A stretch of 32,750 nt of DNA from Candidatus Saccharimonadota bacterium (GTDB lineage: Bacteria; Patescibacteriota; Saccharimonadia; Saccharimonadales; OFTM59): positions 1 to 32,750 of the forward strand of contig JAJDCK010000015.1 of NCBI GenBank assembly GCA_029260855.1, in the 5' to 3' direction. The position numbers and the translations under genes are program-made. The stretch's first letter is position 1, and every line of letters starts with the position of its first letter. Positions 8,740 through 17,107 of the stretch are shown here, in pieces. The notes under the pieces are model-generated. The model made no database searches. It was not told the origin of the DNA and worked only from the letters and a program-made list of their open reading frames with translations.

Positions 8740-9048
8740 CTAGGCTATTTTGCTTATCTTCAATACTGCATGTCGCTGGCGATGACCGCGGACAGTATGA
8801 ACACGCTTTTTTGCTTTATAACGTATTGAGGTGACTTTATCGGCCTTTACATCAGCTTCAATAATGTCAGCAGTTACCTTGATACCGCCAACCTCAGGGT
8901 TGCCAACAGTAGTTTTCTCACCATCAATTAGTAAAAGTGGCGCAAAATTAATGTTTTTATCCACACCATCTAATAGTTCAACATTAACTGTTTCGCCTTC
9001 AGCGACCAAATACTGCTTACCACCGGTTGCAATGACTGCTTTTTTCAT
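8740..9048 (-). CDS. rplU: Large ribosomal subunit protein bL21
   Basis: This 102-residue protein of normal family length starts MKKAVIATGGKQYLV and contains the conserved C-terminal stretch KAKKRVHTVRGHRQRHAVLKI that contacts 23S rRNA. L21 is usually followed by rpmA (L27); here the next gene on the strand is a membrane protein and no L27 is seen in the window. A weak AAGG lies about 12 nt before the ATG. Confidence 0.95.
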   Translation of the reverse strand: MKKAVIATGGKQYLVAEGETVNVELLDGVDKNINFAPLLLIDGEKTTVGNPEVGGIKVTADIIEADVKADKVTSIRYKAKKRVHTVRGHRQRHAVLKISKIA

Positions 9049-9117
9049 AAGATTCTTGCCTTTTTTGAAAGAGTTACCGAGAGAGTCTAACAGAGAAAGC
9101 TATGCATGTCAAAAGTG

Positions 9118-12057
9118 TTAATCAGCTTTTTTCAGCTTAACCACCAGCTGCACACCCCCTATGTTGACCACCGCTTCATAGCCCGCCAGCCCCTCGTCAG
9201 TAATTGAATTCGCTAGGGTTTCCTGACCTATGGTCTCGGCGAACTCCTGAATAGCGTGATTTAGCTCTACATCGGCGGTGCTAAGCGAAAGAGATATACG
9301 ATCCTCTACCTGAAGATCTGCGTGCTTGCGAGCGTTTTGTACCTGGCGGACCACCTCTCGCATCAAACCTTCGCGTTTCAGCTCTGGTGTAATGTTTTTG
9401 TCTACCGATACCCTTTGTAAACTCTTACTGTCGGGCTCTTCATTTACAACCTGTTTGACGTTTACTTCTTCGGCGATCGTAAGTTCCAGTTCTTTACGAA
9501 GCGGCAAACCCGTGTAACTCAACATGCTTAGAGGTTGACGAACTTTTATCTGTTGCTGTCCATCTCCTGAAAGCATTCGCTGAGCCAGACCTTGTTCTAC
9601 TATCTGACGCGTACGTGTCATTTCCTCAAGTATTACAGGGTCAACCTGGGCATTTTGAGGCCAGCCACTCAGGTGGACCGAGGATGGTAAATCCGTCTCT
9701 TTAATCAGTTGTCGCCAGAGGTAGTCGGACAAGAAAGGGGCCCAAGGGGCTAGAAGCTGGGTGACGCGCACCAATGTAAACCACAGCGTTTCGTAGGCGA
9801 ATTGCTTGTCGGTATCGTCTTCGCTTTTCCAGAAACGTCGCCTGGATCTGCGAATAAACCAATTAGACATGTCGTCAATAAGCAAGAATATTGGATTAAT
9901 CGCATGTGCCAATTTATAGTTGTCGGCTTGCTTTGTAACTTCGGCGATAGTCTCATTCAGACGCGACAGCATCCACTGATCAAGCACGTTGGTAGTGTTA
10001 GGTTGAATTCCTGGAGCGGCTGGCTTCCAGTTATCCAGTTGAGCATACATATCAAAGAATCGGAATGAATTCATGAGCGTGCCCAACACATTACGGTTCA
10101 GGTCCTTCATCGCGTCGCGGCTAAAACGCATGTAATCCGCATTGACCGCTTGGTTATTACTAAGCAGATAAAGCCTCAATGTGTCAGCTCCCTCTTGTGC
10201 GAACACCTCGTCAACTGGCGGGTAATTCTTCAATCTTTTTGACAACTTCTGGCCATCAGCTGCCATTATCATTCCATTCACTAACACTTGTTTATAGGCT
10301 GGGCTATCAAATAGGATGGTAGAAATTACATGCAGAACATAGAACCATTGGCTGGTCTGATCCAAGCCCTCACCAATATAATCAGCAGGAAAAGTCATTT
10401 CAAATTTTTCTTTGTTCTCAAGAGGATAGTGTTGTTGGGCTACTGGCATACTACCTGACTCAACCCAGCAGTCCAGAACCTCCGCTGTCCTGCGATAAGT
10501 TTTGCCATCCTTGCTGATAACCACGTCATCGATGAATGGACGATGAAGATCATCAAGTTTCACATCTGAACCAGCTAATTCACGTAATTTCGCAGTACTC
10601 TCAACAACGATGTAGTCATTTTCATCTTCAATATTCACCCAAATAGGCATAGGGGCACCCCAGTAACGATTACGGGATATAGCCCAGTCGCGCGCGCCTT
10701 CAAGCCACTTGCCAAATCTTCCGTCCTTGATATGCTCTGGTGTCCAGTTAATCTGTTGTGCTGAACGCAACAAGTCATCTTTTATGGCGGATACTCGTAT
10801 AAACCAGGTTGAAACAGCGTAGTATAAAAGGGGCGTTTCGCAACGGTAGCAGAACGGATATGTATGTTCTATGGTTTCAGCTGCAAATACGGCTCCTTTT
10901 TCCATCAGATCAGCGATAATTATCTTGTCCGCACCTTTAAAGAACTTCCCTTCAGCCTTTTGAAATCCTATATCGCTGATAACCTTACCTGAGTTGTCTA
11001 TAGTCACCAGGGTGGGTATAGCATTCTGGTGCGCCAGCTTAAGATCTTCTTCTCCGAATGCCGGAGCTATATGCAAGACCCCGGTTCCCTCATCTGTGCT
11101 CACGGTTTCTGCGGACCAAACTTTATAGAGATTACCTAGAGCCGGAGCCAAACGGCTTGCGACCCCCGGGAAAAGCGGTTCATAAACTTTGCCGACTAAA
11201 TCCAACCCCTTAACTTCCCTAACTACTTTATAGTTCACTTCGTCTTTGAATACACTTTCTAGCCTTTTTTTTGCGATTATCAGAGTTTCCTCACTTTTGT
11301 GTTCATTTTCCACGGTCACATATACATATAACTCCTTTGGCTTGACACCAATGGCAGCGTTGCCGGGCAAGCTCCACGGAGTAGTAGTCCAAGCCAGCAA
11401 AGAGGCGTCTTCGTCGGTAAGCTTGAACTTCACATACAAGCTAGGATCGGGGACGTTATCACGGTAGCCTTCATTGACCTCAAAATTAGATAAGGGGGTC
11501 TCGCAGCGAGGACAATATGGCATGCTTTTGTAGCCCCTGTATAGAAGCCCCTTATCGTTGACCTGTTTCAGAACCCACCACACACTTTCGGTATATTCAG
11601 AATCAACTGTCGCATAGGCGTTAACGGTATCTGTCCACCTCCCAACACGCTCAAAAAACTGCTCCCACTCAGCTTTGTACATAAAAATGGAGTCGTGGCA
11701 GGCTGCGTTGAATTTCTCTAGACCGAGCTCAAGTATCTGTTTCTTGCCACTTACTCCTAGCTGCTTCTCAATAGCAAACTCAACCGGCAACCCATGACAG
11801 TCCCAGCCGTTACGCCGTTCCACGTAATAACCCTGCATGGTTTTGTAGCGACCCAAACTGTCTTTGATGCTTGTTACAAGAGAATGACCGAAGTGAGGCA
11901 GCCCATTTGCAAACGGAGGCCCGTCGTAGAAGTTAAATACTTTGCCGGTTTGCTTAGTCTTTTCTAGCGATTTCTGAAATGTTTTCTCAGAACGCCATAT
12001 CTCAAGCATGTGTTCTTCTATTTGTGCTAGGTTAGATTTCTGACTTGTGTCAGCCAT
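9118..12057 (-). CDS. ileS: Isoleucyl-tRNA synthetase, type 2 (eukaryote-like)
   Basis: This class I synthetase charges tRNA-Ile in the cytoplasm. It is 979 residues, full length. The HIGH motif appears as GLPHFGHSL (about residue 55) and the KMSKS loop as QKLSKRLKNYP (about 605). Zinc-knuckle-like pairs occur in CPRCETPL and CYRCETPL, and the editing domain (TTPWSLPGNAAIGV) is present. The KxSKRLKNYP form places it with the IleS2 branch, whose members are typically poorly inhibited by mupirocin; that property is from family knowledge, not shown here. Translation starts at an ATG 7 nt after a perfect AAGGAGG. A leader of about 180 nt with a T-box motif and terminator precedes it. Confidence 0.97.
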   Translation of the reverse strand: MADTSQKSNLAQIEEHMLEIWRSEKTFQKSLEKTKQTGKVFNFYDGPPFANGLPHFGHSLVTSIKDSLGRYKTMQGYYVERRNGWDCHGLPVEFAIEKQLGVSGKKQILELGLEKFNAACHDSIFMYKAEWEQFFERVGRWTDTVNAYATVDSEYTESVWWVLKQVNDKGLLYRGYKSMPYCPRCETPLSNFEVNEGYRDNVPDPSLYVKFKLTDEDASLLAWTTTPWSLPGNAAIGVKPKELYVYVTVENEHKSEETLIIAKKRLESVFKDEVNYKVVREVKGLDLVGKVYEPLFPGVASRLAPALGNLYKVWSAETVSTDEGTGVLHIAPAFGEEDLKLAHQNAIPTLVTIDNSGKVISDIGFQKAEGKFFKGADKIIIADLMEKGAVFAAETIEHTYPFCYRCETPLLYYAVSTWFIRVSAIKDDLLRSAQQINWTPEHIKDGRFGKWLEGARDWAISRNRYWGAPMPIWVNIEDENDYIVVESTAKLRELAGSDVKLDDLHRPFIDDVVISKDGKTYRRTAEVLDCWVESGSMPVAQQHYPLENKEKFEMTFPADYIGEGLDQTSQWFYVLHVISTILFDSPAYKQVLVNGMIMAADGQKLSKRLKNYPPVDEVFAQEGADTLRLYLLSNNQAVNADYMRFSRDAMKDLNRNVLGTLMNSFRFFDMYAQLDNWKPAAPGIQPNTTNVLDQWMLSRLNETIAEVTKQADNYKLAHAINPIFLLIDDMSNWFIRRSRRRFWKSEDDTDKQFAYETLWFTLVRVTQLLAPWAPFLSDYLWRQLIKETDLPSSVHLSGWPQNAQVDPVILEEMTRTRQIVEQGLAQRMLSGDGQQQIKVRQPLSMLSYTGLPLRKELELTIAEEVNVKQVVNEEPDSKSLQRVSVDKNITPELKREGLMREVVRQVQNARKHADLQVEDRISLSLSTADVELNHAIQEFAETIGQETLANSITDEGLAGYEAVVNIGGVQLVVKLKKAD

Positions 12058-12076
12058 ATAGACCTCCTTAGAAAAT

Positions 12077-12138
12077 AAAAAAGCCCCTTCGTCTTTCAGG
12101 AGCCGGCTACGCCGACGGTACCATCCTGATTTGGGCTT
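12077..12138 (-). terminator. Attenuator hairpin in the ileS leader
   Basis: AAGCCC pairs with GGGGCTT and an inner CAGGA with TCCTG; the hairpin ends in six T residues. It overlaps the T-box core, so it is the alternative to the antiterminator fold. It also lies only about 20 nt before the ileS ATG. Confidence 0.75.
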
Positions 12139-12230
12139 GATTGTTCGCTATAACGGGCTTGCCCGGTGAGGTCTACGGCTCGCTAAGTCTGCGAGCTTTC
12201 TTCTCACTCCTCGTGGTTGATTGCCACTTG
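12077..12230 (-). promoter_or_regulatory. Probable T-box leader with intrinsic terminator upstream of ileS
   Basis: Read on the minus strand, the leader has, in order: AGTGAGAAGAAAG (12208-12196), like the base of T-box Stem I (B. subtilis glyQS has AGUGAGAGAAAG); a helix GTGAG/CTCAC enclosing GCTCGC-agactta-GCGAGC; a hairpin CGGG-caag-CCCG in the Stem III position; and GGATGGTACCGTCGG. The last contains the T-box core TGGTACC (12123-12117), which pairs with the uncharged tRNA 3' end; TGGT fits a discriminator A. The core lies in a long hairpin closed by AGCCC/GGGGCT and followed by TTTTTT, a terminator. The model is that uncharged tRNA-Ile permits readthrough into ileS. Stem I is very short and holds no Ile codon. 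The ATC in the preceding GTGG-caatcaa-CCAC hairpin is the only candidate specifier, so specificity is unproven. Confidence 0.72.
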
Positions 12231-12262
12231 AACGGATTTCATAAATTGTTAACAGTACTCAT

Positions 12263-12283
12263 TGTAGCGTTATTAACGCTACA
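12263..12283. repeat. 21-bp perfect palindrome between thioredoxin-like gene and ileS leader
   Basis: TGTAGCGTTA-T-TAACGCTACA has perfect 10-bp arms. It begins 3 bp after the stop of the thioredoxin-like gene and precedes the ileS leader. No T-tract follows on the minus strand, so it may be a factor-binding operator or a non-canonical terminator. Confidence 0.6.
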
Positions 12284-12285
12284 CA

Positions 12286-12552
12286 TCAACCACCAGAACT
12301 ATATGCGGCCACCTCATCCATTAGGGGTAGCTCTGCGCCTTCCCAGTGCTTCAGTAATTCACCGTCATCACGCTTAGCTACAACTGCCGGATATCGCACT
12401 ATGTCATAAAGCCTTGCTAAGTCAGCGCCTTCCCTTGTTTCTAGACTTAATAGTTCTATTGCGCCCCCCTTTATGCGCTGAAAATCATTCGCATACATCT
12501 CAACCATGCGAGCATGGTCAGAATTAGGGTGGTACAAGATGCAGACCTTCAT
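12286..12552 (-). CDS. Small thioredoxin-fold-like protein lacking CxxC
   Basis: This 88-residue protein begins MKVCILYHPNSDHARMVEMY and ends DEVAAYSSGG. The pattern of a beta strand, then an active-site-like turn, helix, strand and the segment YDIVRYPAVVAKRDDGELL with a probable cis-proline is that of the glutaredoxin/thioredoxin fold. The usual CxxC turn is replaced by HPNSDH, so ordinary disulfide exchange is not expected; Cys4 lies on the first strand. A TAAACT hexamer 7 nt before the ATG suggests a leaderless transcript. Function unknown; the fold is inferred by eye. Confidence 0.7.
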   Translation of the reverse strand: MKVCILYHPNSDHARMVEMYANDFQRIKGGAIELLSLETREGADLARLYDIVRYPAVVAKRDDGELLKHWEGAELPLMDEVAAYSSGG

Positions 12553-12559
12553 GTTTTTT

Positions 12560-12565
12560 AGTTTA
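12560..12565 (-). promoter_or_regulatory. Candidate -10 box of the thioredoxin-like gene (leaderless)
   Basis: TAAACT lies 7 nt before the ATG, the spacing seen upstream of ftsA, def and the ROK gene. No Shine-Dalgarno is present; no clear -35 is seen. Confidence 0.4.
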
Positions 12566-13008
12566 GCATAAGCATCAGGTCAAATCTTGATATATAAATT
12601 AGACCCACAAACCAAAGCCAGCAGACCCTAACGCACCCGCACCAGTAGCAACTTAAATGTGTTCGGCGAAGGCCGTTACTTTTATAGCCTGCCCCAAATA
12701 AAATCGTTCAAGCTGATGGCACCCAATCCGCAACAGGACCTTTCTTAAAGTCCGTGCACTGATTAAGCCACGACAGTCATAACTTTCAACAATTTTAACA
12801 ATATAGCCGTAAGTGTTGTGGTAATTATACATCACATTTTTAGTTTAGTTAACAGTATTAATACTGCAATTTATTGGTGTCGTTTGATCTAGTTTTCACA
12901 ACTAAATTTATGCGTGCTATACGTTGTATATTTTTCATCGGTACTAGTCTATGCCTGTATTCTCCTACATATCTTAAGGACATATAGTGGTCAGCTTACG
13001 GGTTTTTA
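12566..13008. other. Gap of about 440 bp with no confident gene
   Basis: Apart from the doubtful 60-aa ORF, it contains a perfect 14-bp palindrome (CAGTATTAATACTG at 12853-12866) and A+T-rich sequence. I looked for RNase P RNA, tmRNA, SRP RNA and tRNA hallmarks on both strands and saw none. Confidence 0.5.
12653..12835 (-). CDS. Possible small ORF, unrecognised
   Basis: The frame codes for 60 residues (MMYNYHNTYGYIVKIVESYD ... KVTAFAEHI) with a mixed, protein-like composition and no membrane segment. It has no Shine-Dalgarno; a TAAACT lies a few bases before an upstream ATG/GTG. I recognise no family. It may be a small gene or a chance ORF in an otherwise empty gap. Confidence 0.25.
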   Translation of the reverse strand: MMYNYHNTYGYIVKIVESYDCRGLISARTLRKVLLRIGCHQLERFYLGQAIKVTAFAEHI

Positions 13009-13476
13009 CTAGTTTTTGTTCGTTTTTCGTTCGCGTATTTCATTGAGTTCTCTTTCAAATCCAGCAATATCTTTAAAGCGACGGTACACGCTAGCAAATC
13101 TGACATACGCCACCTCATTAAGACGCGACAACCCCTCCATCACTAAATCCCCTATCTTGGCCGAACTGACTTCTTGCTCTCCTCTTTCATAAATCTGGTG
13201 CTCAATATCTGCTACAAGTTGTTCGAGCTGCAGACTATTAACAGAGGTCTTCTCTGTTGCCCTGTATAGTCCCGCTAGCAATTTGTCACGATTAAAAAGC
13301 TCGCGCGTACCATTATTCTTGATCACTATGAGTTGCGGCCTTTCTATGCGCTCATAGGTAGTAAACCGGTACTGGCAACTCGTACACTCCCTGCGCCGGC
13401 GAATCGCTTCTCCTACAGCAACATCACGTGACTCAATAACCTTTGAATCCTCAAATGCACATTGGCTACATTTCAT
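13009..13476 (-). CDS. nrdR: Transcriptional repressor NrdR
   Basis: NrdR is a zinc-ribbon/ATP-cone repressor of ribonucleotide reductase genes that senses ATP/dATP. The zinc ribbon is MKCSQC ... CTSC, followed by RFTTYERIERPQL, then the ATP-cone (IVIKNNGTRELFNRDKLLAGL) and the tail VAYVRFASVYRRF. I prefer the ATG giving MKCSQC, 12 nt downstream of the track start, because the family begins MKCP/MKCS and this start has a GGAG 12 nt upstream; length is then 155. It follows ftsZ on the same strand. A possible NrdR box precedes it. No reductase gene is present in the window. Confidence 0.95.
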   Translation of the reverse strand: MKCSQCAFEDSKVIESRDVAVGEAIRRRRECTSCQYRFTTYERIERPQLIVIKNNGTRELFNRDKLLAGLYRATEKTSVNSLQLEQLVADIEHQIYERGEQEVSSAKIGDLVMEGLSRLNEVAYVRFASVYRRFKDIAGFERELNEIRERKTNKN

Positions 13477-13499
13477 ATTTGTAAACATCTCCTACATAT

Positions 13500-13515
13500 G
13501 GTGTATATATTGTAT
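13500..13515 (-). promoter_or_regulatory. Candidate NrdR box upstream of nrdR
   Basis: ATACAATATATACACC on the minus strand matches one half of the NrdR consensus (ACACWATATATWGTGT) well, but the right half is poor. It lies about 25 nt before the nrdR start and just beyond a possible promoter (TTGCAA, 16 nt, TACCAT). Only one box is seen, whereas strong sites are usually paired. Confidence 0.3.
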
Positions 13516-13604
13516 ATGGTACCCTATCTGTGGGGTATTGCAACACTACAGACGCGTACCCCGACCCTTTGCGTGTGGCTCATGTAGCGATAATGTATAA
13601 ATTA

Positions 13605-14903
13605 CTAATCGTCTTTATTGTTGTCGTCTTTGTTGCGCCTGCTCTTTAGTCGGCGCAAAAATGAGGGTTTTTCAAGCTCGTCGTCGGATTCACTAGAATC
13701 TCCAAAAAGTGATGTTTTACTAGAGTCATCTAGTTTTTTGTTGGAATTTTCCTTTGCTTCCTCTTTCTCGCTTTCCAGGGTCCAGATGTTGGGCATAGGG
13801 GTTTCTTTGTGAAAATCTTCGGTTTGCTTATCATCGCCAAGATCCATATCTATACCCTGCATAACCTTCTCGTTGTCGGTGGTGGATTTTTTGGTAACCA
13901 CACCATCTGTAGCTGGTGCTACGACGGTTACGTCACGAGCCGAAAAATATGCTGCATCAAAACCAGTAGCTACGACAGTAATGATAATCTCACCTTCAAG
14001 CTCGGGGTTGATTGTTGCCCCAAAGATAATATTGGCATCAGAATCTGCGGCAGCAGTAATAGTCTCAGCAGCTGTGTTGATTTCATGCATAGACATGTCG
14101 CTGCCACCAATGACGTTAAAGAGGATCCCCCGCGCGCCATCAATCGACACCTCAAGCAAAGGTGACTCTACAGCCTGCTGTGCCGCTTGCACGGCACGAT
14201 TTTCGCCACTAGCACGCCCAATACCCATAAGAGCAGAACCAGCATTAGCCATAACAGTCTTTACGTCAGCAAAGTCCAAGTTGATAAGACCGTGTACAGT
14301 AATAAGATCTGAGATTCCCTGGACACCCTGGCGCAATACATCATCAGCTACCTTGAAAGCTTCAAGCAGTGGTGTCTGTCTGTCAATCGTCTGGAGTAAA
14401 CGATCGTTAGGTATCACTATTAAAGTGTCAACAGCTTTTCTAAGGTTTTCTATAGCTGCTTCGGCATTACGGCGACGCTTTTCGCCCTCAAAAGCAAACG
14501 GCTTAGTAGCGAAGCCGACAACTAACGCGCCGGCTTGCTTGGCCGCATTTGCCACTATGTGACCCGCACCACTCCCTGTACCTCCGCCAGCCCCCAGAGT
14601 AACAAACACCATGTCAGCACCCTCAACAGCCTTCTTGATCTCCTCGTGAGACTCTTCGGCTGCTTTCTGCCCAACAGTCGGATCTGCTCCTGCCCCGAGG
14701 CCACGAGTTGCATCACGCCCGATATGTATTTTAACCTGTGCTTTTGAATGATGTAGTGCTTGGGCGTCGGTGTTTACAACAATAAATTCAACATTTTCAA
14801 TACCCGACTCAACCATACGGTTTACCGCCGCGCCACCCGCGCCACCAACACCGATTACTTTAATACGTGCGAAAGTTTCAATAGCTGGAGCAACTTGTGG
14901 CAT
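13605..14903 (-). CDS. ftsZ: Cell division protein FtsZ
   Basis: FtsZ is a tubulin-like GTPase that polymerises into the division ring. The product is 432 residues, with [17 protein letters not shown] near the N-terminus, the tubulin signature [12 protein letters not shown] at about 103-114, [10 protein letters not shown], and the synergy-loop region [20 protein letters not shown]. After a variable acidic linker the C-terminal peptide reads [15 protein letters not shown], the conserved tail that binds FtsA. AAGGTG precedes the ATG by 7 nt. It lies downstream of ftsA on the same strand with a gap of about 120 nt, and upstream of nrdR. Confidence 0.98.
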   Translation of the reverse strand: MPQVAPAIETFARIKVIGVGGAGGAAVNRMVESGIENVEFIVVNTDAQALHHSKAQVKIHIGRDATRGLGAGADPTVGQKAAEESHEEIKKAVEGADMVFVTLGAGGGTGSGAGHIVANAAKQAGALVVGFATKPFAFEGEKRRRNAEAAIENLRKAVDTLIVIPNDRLLQTIDRQTPLLEAFKVADDVLRQGVQGISDLITVHGLINLDFADVKTVMANAGSALMGIGRASGENRAVQAAQQAVESPLLEVSIDGARGILFNVIGGSDMSMHEINTAAETITAAADSDANIIFGATINPELEGEIIITVVATGFDAAYFSARDVTVVAPATDGVVTKKSTTDNEKVMQGIDMDLGDDKQTEDFHKETPMPNIWTLESEKEEAKENSNKKLDDSSKTSLFGDSSESDDELEKPSFLRRLKSRRNKDDNNKDD

Positions 14904-15022
14904 TGTTTCACCTTATCCCATCGTCAAACATTAATAGCTGGAGTATACCAGGAAGCGGTGCGTCTATTCAATCATTAAAAGATCCCTTGCGACTGTTAAT
15001 GGTTCTTGACAGTATCTTTTTT

Positions 15023-16264
15023 CTATCGGGATTTCTTATGGAGGCGTTTGAGGAGCCCCTCGATCATACCAAATGCGCTATCGTTAGGCTGTCCCGTAGA
15101 TCCTCCCCCTCCCGGTAACAATAACATGTCTAGAATCATTAATCCGACCGCAGTGGAGTATGTGACGTCTTGGACTGTGTCTACGAGACCGTTCATCGGC
15201 TGAAGCTCGCCTAATCGAGCTGATAACTGGAGTTTTTCTCTAGTAGTGCCTACAATACCCGGCAATTTTGCCGTGCCCCCCACTAAAACAACCCCCCCGG
15301 GAAGCTTCCTTGACCTTCCTATACGTTTTAGCTCTTTATCGACAAGCTCCAATAGCTCCTCTACCCTGGCCTCAACAATCATGGTGACTTCTTGGCTAGC
15401 AAACATATGGCTACGGCCATCATGTTCAACCTTTACGTTCTTCATTAGTTTTGAGGGAGACTCTAGACTCGCTTGTTCGACTTTTACCTTTTCCGCTATA
15501 TCCAAGTCTGTCTTGAGCCCTATAGCAAGATCATTAGTAATATTAATGCCCCCCACGGGTATTACTGCTACGTGATTAACTTCGCCGTCTTCTATAACTA
15601 CCATGTTAGTGGTGCCGGCTCCTATATCTAGCAACAAGGTTCCGGATTCTTTTTGTTGGCGATTTAAAACCGCTTCGGCTGCACCCAAGCTAGAGATGGT
15701 ATAGTGCCCAGGCTCAATGCGAGCTCGCTCAAGCACCATGTCTAGGCTGCGTATACCAGGCACTAGTGCAGTTACTATATGCGTATCGACCTCCAGCCTG
15801 ACGCCATGCATGCCCACCGGGTCTTTGATGTTGTCTTGACCATCCAGCCGGTAGTTTTTTGCGAAGACCTGTATGATTTGTCGGTTGGGTGGCAATTGGA
15901 CGATCGTAGCCGCTTCTTCAACCCGTAATCGGTCTTCTGAGGATATTTCACGATTGGCAGTGCTGATAGCAATGACACCCTTGGAATTCATGCCCGTTAT
16001 ATGGGACCCGTTAACATTGACAGTGGCATGTTTGATAGCAACACCTGAAAGCCTCTCAGCCTCAGTCACAGCGTGCACTATAGCTTCAATCACATCATCC
16101 ACATGAACAATAACACCTTTACGCATGCCGAGGTTAGTTGCACTACCATGGCCAATGATTGAGGGGTGTGACGGGTCATTTTGATCAAGCATACCTATTA
16201 CACATCGGACAGTTTGGGTGCCAATATCCAAACCAATGAAGTGCATCGGCGATTGTTCGCGCAT
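15023..16264 (-). CDS. ftsA: Cell division protein FtsA
   Basis: FtsA is an actin-like ATPase that tethers FtsZ filaments to the membrane. The 413 residues include the phosphate loops FIGLDIGTQTVRCVIG and LLLDIGAGTTNMVVIEDG, and the adenosine motif VLVGGTAKLPG. The C-terminus (MIEGLLKRLHKKSR) is a short basic amphipathic helix, the expected membrane-targeting sequence. TATACT stands 7 nt before the first ATG with no Shine-Dalgarno, supporting MREQSPMHF as a leaderless start over the internal MHFIGLD. It is the first gene of the ftsA-ftsZ pair. Confidence 0.97.
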   Translation of the reverse strand: MREQSPMHFIGLDIGTQTVRCVIGMLDQNDPSHPSIIGHGSATNLGMRKGVIVHVDDVIEAIVHAVTEAERLSGVAIKHATVNVNGSHITGMNSKGVIAISTANREISSEDRLRVEEAATIVQLPPNRQIIQVFAKNYRLDGQDNIKDPVGMHGVRLEVDTHIVTALVPGIRSLDMVLERARIEPGHYTISSLGAAEAVLNRQQKESGTLLLDIGAGTTNMVVIEDGEVNHVAVIPVGGINITNDLAIGLKTDLDIAEKVKVEQASLESPSKLMKNVKVEHDGRSHMFASQEVTMIVEARVEELLELVDKELKRIGRSRKLPGGVVLVGGTAKLPGIVGTTREKLQLSARLGELQPMNGLVDTVQDVTYSTAVGLMILDMLLLPGGGGSTGQPNDSAFGMIEGLLKRLHKKSR

Positions 16265-16271
16265 AGTAGAC

Positions 16272-16277
16272 AGTATA
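16272..16277 (-). promoter_or_regulatory. -10 box of ftsA (leaderless start)
   Basis: TATACT is followed by GTCTACT and then the ATG, so transcription should begin at or within a base or two of the start codon. No Shine-Dalgarno is present. Confidence 0.6.
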
Positions 16278-16339
16278 GCAAAGAGTTAACGTTTTATGCA
16301 TTTGCCCTGTAGGCGTCCACTAGACGTCTACGTATTGAG

Positions 16340-17104
16340 CTAAATTATAGTCAGGATTTCAGCACCATCAGGAGTGATCAAGATTGTGTGCTCAAAATGT
16401 GCTGAAAGAGACTGGTCGCTCGTCAATACCGTCCAGCCATCATTAGACACATAAACATCATCGCCACCAAGAGTTGCCATAGGCTCAATTGCAATAGTCA
16501 TTCCTGCCCTAAGGTGTAGCCCACCACCTTTGTGGCCATAGTTCGGAATGTTTGGTTCTTCATGAACCTGATGCCCAACACCGTGTCCAACCAAATCTCG
16601 TACGATGCCATACTTGTTCTTAGATAGAACCCCCTCAATGGCTGCCGAAATATCTCCTACCGCCACTCCGTCCTTAATAGTATCGATGCCGGCACTCAGC
16701 GATTGCTCTGTGAACAATAATAGTTGCTCCAGGCGCGGATTAGAGCTCTTCCCCGCGATCATGGAAAAGGCTGAGTCTGTAATCATGCCCTGATAGGTCA
16801 CCCCTAGATCAAGACTTACAATATCGCCTTCCTTAATGAACTTTTGACTGCTCGGTATGCCGTGAACAACCTCGTCGTTAAGCGACACGCACAAGGCGCC
16901 AGGAAAGCCTTGATATCCCAAAAAACTGGCCTCTCCACCCAAGGCCCGAATCTCTTGATTAGCTATGTCCGAAAGCTCTTTCGCGCTTATACCTATTTTT
17001 AGTTTCTTGCGCAGGTGAGCAAACACCATAGCCAGAATCTGACCACTCTTTCTCATGTTTTCTATTTCTTGAGGTGTTTTCACTAAGGTCATCATGGTCG
17101 TCAT
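16340..17104 (-). CDS. map: Methionine aminopeptidase, type I
   Basis: The enzyme removes the initiator methionine from new proteins. It is 254 residues, and the metal ligands are all visible: D99 and D110 in DLGVTYQGMITD, H174 in GHGVGH, E207 in AIEPM, E238 in FEHT; the catalytic H81 is in VHGIPSS. No N-terminal zinc extension is present, as in type Ia. It is the last gene of the rpsU-yqeY-adk-map operon and starts 3 nt past the adk stop. Several ATG codons cluster at the start (MTTMMTLVKTPQEIE), so the exact initiation codon is uncertain by a few residues. Confidence 0.97.
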   Translation of the reverse strand: MTTMMTLVKTPQEIENMRKSGQILAMVFAHLRKKLKIGISAKELSDIANQEIRALGGEASFLGYQGFPGALCVSLNDEVVHGIPSSQKFIKEGDIVSLDLGVTYQGMITDSAFSMIAGKSSNPRLEQLLLFTEQSLSAGIDTIKDGVAVGDISAAIEGVLSKNKYGIVRDLVGHGVGHQVHEEPNIPNYGHKGGGLHLRAGMTIAIEPMATLGGDDVYVSNDGWTVLTSDQSLSAHFEHTILITPDGAEILTII

Positions 17105-17107
17105 CGA

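Noticed and set aside
13873-14562. 229-aa plus-strand ORF opposite ftsZ
   Set aside because: It is antisense to ftsZ, Ser/Ala/Ile-rich, and has no independent signal.
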